The translations under genes and the position numbers were made by a program. Under the pieces are notes generated by a model. That model saw only the letters and a program-made list of their open reading frames with translations. It was not told where the DNA came from and made no database searches. A stretch of DNA of 15,998 bases. It comes from Verrucomicrobiota bacterium. Lineage in GTDB: Bacteria; Verrucomicrobiota; Verrucomicrobiia; Chthoniobacterales; UBA10450. Shown here piece after piece: positions 12,872-15,998 of the stretch. The stretch is taken from the NCBI GenBank assembly GCA_003218785.1, contig QHOM01000196.1, positions 1-15,998 of the forward strand. Direction: 5' to 3'. How positions within the stretch are numbered: the stretch's first letter is position 1; every line of letters begins with the position of its first letter.

Positions 12872-12899
12872 CATACCGTTTTGGTGCGATACATATTCC
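12869..12899 (-). promoter_or_regulatory. inferred ECF-type promoter of the 98-aa/metallophosphoesterase/cupredoxin operon
   Basis: On the minus strand GGAATAT (opposite 12893-12899), 14 bases, then CGGTATGAAT (opposite 12869-12878). The two blocks recur with a 13-base spacer upstream of tatA (15122-15151). GGAAT resembles the -35 of ECF-controlled promoters, and the distance to the second block (about 21 bases start to start) fits an ECF -10. The leader to the start codon is about 45 bases. Identity of the regulator is inference. Confidence 0.55.
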
Positions 12900-13085
12900 C
12901 GTCGCGCGAAGGATCGGTGTATTGCAGAAAGCGGGGCCTCAACGAGACAGCGCCGGATATCGGCGGCAAACCAAGTCTGAACCGCCAGTCATCAAAGAAA
13001 ACAGCTCACGCTTAATCCGAGGGGGCCTAGCTCACGGCTTTTCCGAACCTACCGTCTTATGCTGCTACTAAAGCTCTGACCGTTG

Positions 13086-13931
13086 TCAACGATGCAAGAT
13101 TTGTCCTTCAAAATGCTGGTTGAAGGTCTGCAATTCGCTATCGCTAACGTCGGAAACGGCCCAATAGTTGAAGTCGGGGTCAACCCAGTGGAGCAGGTGG
13201 TAACCTTGGCGCGTCATTGTCTTTTTCGTTTCGGTCGTCCCAGCCGCCGTTGGCCAAATAAACAGATTAATGAAATGCTTGCGCCTTTGGTAAATCAGAG
13301 CTGCTACGGGGTGGTTATCGAGATAATCGAGGCGCCCACCAATCAAAGGGAAGCCTTCGCCGGAAAGATCCACCACGGGGGCCGCAAAATCGAGCTTAGC
13401 ATCAAGCCATGGTTTGACGGTGTGTTGATCGGAGGATGGTACGTCTGTGAGATGATTAGCCATAAGCGAACGCACATGACTGGCGATAAGCTGCGTCGCG
13501 AGAAATTGATCGGCACCAGGGCGTCGCAACACAGGCGCCAAGTTCGAAAAGATGATCGCGGCGAAAATGACAGCGGCCGCGAGACCGAGCCCGGCGAGAC
13601 TGAGCCAATTCCATGGCGTCCCAAAAAGAACGGTTCGCGGCTCTGGCTGCTTTGTTCTGACCAGCAGCTGACTGCGTCGCAGAACGGTGCGCGCGGGCTT
13701 GTCGGCGACCTCGTCCCGTAAAGAAGAGTGAACCCGCTGACGCAGTTCGATCGGAGCCTTGTAATACGGAGCGCCCCGGCTAATCGCATGAGTCAGCGCC
13801 GTGTGCGCTTCGTACGCTTCCTCACACTTACGGCAGTCCCGCAAATGCTGTTCGATTTTCTCGCTGGTAATCGGATCCAGTTCACCATCCAAATAACCAT
13901 CCATCAGTTTTGTAGCTTCTTCGCAGTTCAT
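13086..13931 (-). CDS. membrane anti-sigma factor, zinc-binding (zf-HC2)
   Basis: A 281-residue inner-membrane anti-sigma factor. The N-terminal ZAS zinc site is C3 plus HLRDCRKC (H29, C33, C36), which holds the sigma factor in the cytosol. One membrane helix (about 109-129) follows. The periplasmic part (about 150-281) has a recognisable conserved block: LDFAAPVVDLSGEGFPLIGG, then RLDYLDNHPVAALIYQRR and FINLFIWP. It is seen in a group of anti-sigma proteins whose trigger is poorly known. The start directly abuts the sigma stop (TAG then ATG, no gap), with AAGGAG six bases before, so the two are translated together. It ends about 260 bases before the 98-aa gene. Confidence 0.93.
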   Translation of the reverse strand: MNCEEATKLMDGYLDGELDPITSEKIEQHLRDCRKCEEAYEAHTALTHAISRGAPYYKAPIELRQRVHSSLRDEVADKPARTVLRRSQLLVRTKQPEPRTVLFGTPWNWLSLAGLGLAAAVIFAAIIFSNLAPVLRRPGADQFLATQLIASHVRSLMANHLTDVPSSDQHTVKPWLDAKLDFAAPVVDLSGEGFPLIGGRLDYLDNHPVAALIYQRRKHFINLFIWPTAAGTTETKKTMTRQGYHLLHWVDPDFNYWAVSDVSDSELQTFNQHFEGQILHR

Positions 13932-14564
13932 CTATTTCTCCTTACCGATCCGAGCCGCCAAATATTCCTTAAGCTTGGCGCGGGCGCGGGCCAGCCGCGA
14001 CATGACCGTACCCGGCGGAATTTGCGCGATGTCGGCTATTTCCTTGTAGGAGAGACCTTCCTGGTGTCGCAGCGCCAATATCTCACGGAATTCCGCCGGC
14101 AATTCATCCATTGCTTCCCTGATTAGTTCCGCGTCTTCAGCATGCTCAAGAATCGTTGCCGGGCTGGCCGACTCATGATCGATCGCATGGATCTCTTCGT
14201 CAAAAGTCGTGGTGAGATCAACCGCCCGATTCTTCTTCAGCAACGTATAAGAGGTATTTCGAACAATGGTGAGCAACCAAGCTCGGCCATTAGAACCATG
14301 GAATCCACTGAACGATTTGAACGCCCGCAAATACGCCTCTTGTACAACATCCTGCGCATCCTGTTCGTTGCGCAGCAGCCATTTGGCGAGGTTGTGGGCC
14401 GCATCCATGTGAGGCAACATTGTTTCTTCAAAAGACGCTAATTCGCGTTCCCGAGCGGCATCGTGTTCTTCGTGCTTCTTAAGTATGACAAACTTCACAA
14501 TCTTGCCACTCGATTCGAGATCTTCAGTGTCAAAAGCATACTCGGCTTTCAGTGGTGCGGCCAT
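13932..14564 (-). CDS. ECF-family RNA polymerase sigma factor
   Basis: A 210-residue ECF sigma factor. Region 2 starts near MLPHMDAAHNLAKWLLRNEQDAQDVVQEAYLRAFKSF (about 49-85), and GRAWLLTIVRN (93-103) is region 2.4. Region 4 is LPAEFREILALRHQEGLSYKEIADI followed by the helix-turn-helix PPGTVMSRLARARAKLKEYL. The first 48 residues are longer than usual; a GTG at codon 23 may be the true start. The cysteine-free core and the adjacent zinc-type anti-sigma fit an envelope-stress or redox regulator. Its targets are inferred to include the two promoters with GGAATAT ... CGGTATGAAT on both sides of the sigma/anti-sigma pair. That motif is not found upstream of the sigma gene itself. Confidence 0.94.
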   Translation of the reverse strand: MAAPLKAEYAFDTEDLESSGKIVKFVILKKHEEHDAARERELASFEETMLPHMDAAHNLAKWLLRNEQDAQDVVQEAYLRAFKSFSGFHGSNGRAWLLTIVRNTSYTLLKKNRAVDLTTTFDEEIHAIDHESASPATILEHAEDAELIREAMDELPAEFREILALRHQEGLSYKEIADIAQIPPGTVMSRLARARAKLKEYLAARIGKEK

Positions 14565-14650
14565 ACGGTTTTTTGATCAGTCACCTCGGGCTAGAAACCA
14601 CAAACCACATTTAGACTGTAAGAGCAATTGTCACTGCAATAAGTTTTTTG

Positions 14651-14666
14651 TAATTCATAGGAATTA
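14651..14666. promoter_or_regulatory. palindrome upstream of the sigma factor gene
   Basis: TAATTC, ATAG loop, GAATTA: a perfect 6-bp inverted repeat about 90 bases upstream of the sigma start, within AT-rich DNA. It may be an operator; a promoter is not clearly visible. Confidence 0.25.
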
Positions 14667-14680
14667 ATGCATTCTGACGA

Positions 14681-14989
14681 TTAGTTATAGTTATTGACAC
14701 GAGTGAAATAGTCCGGTTCTTTGCGAAACTCGGAATGCGCGGTTTCCCGAGTGATTAAACCAGAGGATTGCATCGAACAGGCAGGGGAAAACCGGCGGAC
14801 TTCAACGCCGCTCAACTCACGGAGAATTCCTTGCCAGTGAAACCGAACCGTTTTCGGACGCCGCAACATCGCGCGCATGTGTAGCCCGCACCGATAACTT
14901 CGAGAATTATTACGGCGCTCCATTTCATCGAATCTATCGTCGGGCAGTCTCGCGACGGTTGTGGCGTCCAGGAGTTCCATTTCGTTCAT
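14681..14989 (-). CDS. doubtful 102-residue ORF
   Basis: Not recognised, and possibly not a gene. The frame starts with an ATG at 14987-14989 (MNEMELLDATTVARLPDDRF) preceded by AAGGA three bases upstream; an earlier ATG lies at 15001. It is rich in Arg (for example EMERRNNSRSYRCGLHMRAM), and a PilZ-like RRxxSR start was considered, but the rest does not fit. It lies alone in the sigma-tatA spacer on the same strand as the sigma gene. Codon use is not clearly different from noise, so I rate it low. Confidence 0.25.
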   Translation of the reverse strand: MNEMELLDATTVARLPDDRFDEMERRNNSRSYRCGLHMRAMLRRPKTVRFHWQGILRELSGVEVRRFSPACSMQSSGLITRETAHSEFRKEPDYFTRVNNYN

Positions 14990-15121
14990 GCATCCTTCCA
15001 TTTGTTTAATACAACCGTCGCGGCCCCGTCTTTATTCCCCAGTCTTTGAAAAAAGGAGTCGTGGATGGAACTTCCATCTCCAGAAATCTGCGGGGCACGC
15101 CATGCGGGAGATCACTTTCTT

Positions 15122-15151
15122 GGAATATAACTTTGCGAATTCGGTATGAAT
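15122..15151 (+). promoter_or_regulatory. inferred ECF-type promoter of tatA
   Basis: GGAATAT (15122-15128), 13 bases, CGGTATGAAT (15142-15151), then 53 bases to the tatA ATG. The same two blocks, 17 bases identical, stand before the 98-aa/metallophosphoesterase operon with 14 bases between. Spacing and the GGAAT block fit an ECF -35/-10 pair. Confidence 0.55.
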
Positions 15152-15204
15152 GGATTGAACGCTCCACAACTTTCTTACGAAACAAACATATCCGAGATTT
15201 TTTT

Positions 15205-15450
15205 ATGCCTATCACGATCGCCAGTATCATGAATCTTATGGGGCCGGACATGATGGTAATCCTCCTCATCGTGTTGCTCCTGTTCGGCGCGAAAAAACTG
15301 CCCGAGCTTGCCCGAGGAATGGGTCGGGCGGTCAAGGAGTTTGGTGCAGCCCGAGATGAGGTTGAAAGGGAGCTCAGTCAGTCCGGCCCCAACGGCGTAG
15401 CGCCGTCCAAACTACCGGAGACAAAAAACGAGCTACCGTCTGCGCGGTAG
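15205..15450 (+). CDS. tatA: Sec-independent protein translocase subunit TatA/E
   Basis: Pore-forming subunit of the twin-arginine translocase, 81 residues. A short membrane helix (MMVILLIVLLLF, 16-27) is followed by the hinge FGAKKLPELARGMGRAVKEF (27-46), which begins the amphipathic helix, then a polar tail. The FGxKKLPELARG hinge is diagnostic. I chose the ATG at 15205 (MPITIASIMNLMGPDM); 15229 is a possible shorter start. The frame is open back to 15046, but that part carries the inferred promoter. No tatB or tatC is in the window. Sharing a promoter motif with the operon of a Tat-exported phosphoesterase suggests co-regulation. An NDH-2-like gene begins 65 bases after its stop. Confidence 0.93.
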   Translation: MPITIASIMNLMGPDMMVILLIVLLLFGAKKLPELARGMGRAVKEFGAARDEVERELSQSGPNGVAPSKLPETKNELPSAR

Positions 15451-15515
15451 TCCTAGCGGCATCTAGATGGTTTTCGACGGCTTCTCACCGGCAACTCCGA
15501 TACAGAAAGAACTCG

Positions 15516-15998
15516 ATGATCGCCCGGGTACCTCGTAGTCCGCGCAAAAAACGAATCGTCATTCTGGGCGGCGGTTTCGGTGGAGTTTATGCCGCCATTC
15601 ATCTCAAGAAATTGCTGGCACGACAGAGTGCGGTGGAGATTTGCCTCGTTAGCCGCGATAACTTTTTCCTGTTCACGCCTATGCTTCACGAAATCGCAGC
15701 GAGCGATCTCGAAATCACAAATATCGTAAATCCTCTTCGGAAGCTGCTCCATAAGGTCGACGTAATGGTGGGTGATGTGAACGAGATTGACCTGCCAAAC
15801 AAGCGGGTCCTTATTTCGCGCGGTTACCGCAACGACTCACAACAAGTCGACTATGATCATCTGGTCATCGCACTAGGATCAATCACCAACTTTTATAACC
15901 TTCCCGGTTTTTCCGAGCTAGCATTAGCAATGAAATCGCTTCCGGACGCGATTCGATTGCGCGCCCAAATCATCCGACATTTGGAAGAGGCAAATTCA
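15516..15998 (+). CDS. NAD(P)/FAD-dependent oxidoreductase, NDH-2-like (partial)
   Basis: The first 161 codons of a flavoprotein that runs off the window. The dinucleotide-binding motif VILGGGFGGVYAAIHL (15-30) holds FAD. FLFTPMLHEIAASDLE (about 57-72) is the conserved block of type-II NADH dehydrogenases, and YDHLVIALGSITNFYNLPG closes the first Rossmann segment. Such enzymes oxidise NADH and reduce quinone at the inner face of the membrane without pumping protons, which fits with menaquinone made by the pathway including mqnP. The ATG at 15516 is the first in-frame start; an ATG at 15467 is in another frame and soon stopped. It follows tatA by 65 bases and may share its promoter. A sulfide:quinone-type relative cannot be excluded without the C-terminus. 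Confidence 0.87.
   Translation, partial: MIARVPRSPRKKRIVILGGGFGGVYAAIHLKKLLARQSAVEICLVSRDNFFLFTPMLHEIAASDLEITNIVNPLRKLLHKVDVMVGDVNEIDLPNKRVLISRGYRNDSQQVDYDHLVIALGSITNFYNLPGFSELALAMKSLPDAIRLRAQIIRHLEEANS

Larger units (their letters stand above)
14565..15204. other. 640-base divergent region between the sigma factor and tatA
   Basis: AT-rich from about 14600 to 14700, where the sigma promoter should lie. It contains the palindrome TAATTC-ATAG-GAATTA (14651-14666). Next comes an unrecognised minus-strand open frame (14681-14989), then the inferred tatA promoter (15122-15151). No RNA gene or transposon was recognised. Confidence 0.6.

Noticed and set aside
13003..13036. Direct repeat AGCTCACG at 13003-13010 and 13029-13036
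   Set aside because: Only eight bases, 26 bases apart, not seen elsewhere in the cluster; too weak to call an operator.
12873..13085. Possible riboswitch or structured RNA between the anti-sigma gene and the 98-aa gene
   Set aside because: GGTAGGTT and AGGCC pieces looked like parts of a cyclic-di-GMP aptamer, but the conserved CACGCACAGGGCAAACC core and the overall fold are missing.
13083..13721. 212-codon plus-strand open frame opposite the anti-sigma gene
   Set aside because: The minus strand encodes a clear zinc-type anti-sigma factor here; the plus frame has no family features.
14660..14760. ECF motif (GGAATAT ... CGGTATGAAT) upstream of the sigma gene itself
   Set aside because: CCTATGAAT is present on the minus strand, but there is no GGAAT block at the required distance; autoregulation by this motif is not supported.
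14681..15001. PilZ-like domain in the ORF upstream of the sigma gene
   Set aside because: Only an RRxxSR-like start matches; the later DxSxxG part of PilZ is absent, so no family was assigned.

Overview
The window looks like chromosomal DNA of a soil-type Verrucomicrobium, possibly a Chthoniobacterales or 'Candidatus Udaeobacter' relative. This is a tentative inference. It rests on the futalosine-pathway-type UbiA prenyltransferase, on several kinds of short dispersed intergenic repeats (GTAG/CTAC double hairpins, TTCGTG-unit repeats, a TTTGTCATTTCGAGCG-type block), on weak Shine-Dalgarno sites for many genes, and on the gene mix. No rRNA, tRNA, insertion sequence, prophage or CRISPR array was seen.

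Layout. 1-2547: an MqnP/UbiA-type prenyltransferase (+), then convergent rpiB and a CbpA-type DnaJ co-chaperone (-). 2600-3454: a DUF2905 membrane protein and an Fe-S-type uracil-DNA glycosylase (+). 3438-4161 (-): a zeta-toxin-like kinase broken by a frameshift, followed with an ATGA overlap by an intact 58-residue ORF. 4213-7246 (+): oligoendopeptidase F and an EstB-like serine hydrolase, separated and followed by REP-like double hairpins. 7310-8606: yjbQ (-) divergent from hpt-moaD (+). 8607-8850: a convergent spacer made of dispersed repeats. 8851-10397 (-): yajQ, a DUF4097-like lipoprotein and a 105-residue orphan.

10599-15998 is the most interesting part. On the minus strand lie an ECF sigma factor and its zinc-type membrane anti-sigma factor, stop codon abutting start codon. 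Downstream of them come a 98-residue membrane-anchored protein, a Tat-exported metallophosphoesterase, a type-1 copper cupredoxin and a DUF2231 membrane protein. Divergent from the sigma gene are tatA and the start of an NDH-2-like flavoprotein, which runs off the window. Reading both strands, the same bipartite sequence (GGAATAT, 13 or 14 bases, CGGTATGAAT) lies upstream of tatA and upstream of the 98-aa/metallophosphoesterase/cupredoxin operon. Its form resembles an ECF -35/-10 pair. The inferred model is one ECF sigma factor co-activating a Tat-translocase subunit together with a Tat substrate and copper/redox envelope proteins. I do not recognise this as a described regulon.

Smaller points: an M. 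tuberculosis-type RpiB active site lacking the catalytic Cys; three REP/BIME-like elements two of whose GTAG feet supply the stop codon of the preceding gene; and an inverted repeat covering the start codon of the uracil-DNA glycosylase gene.
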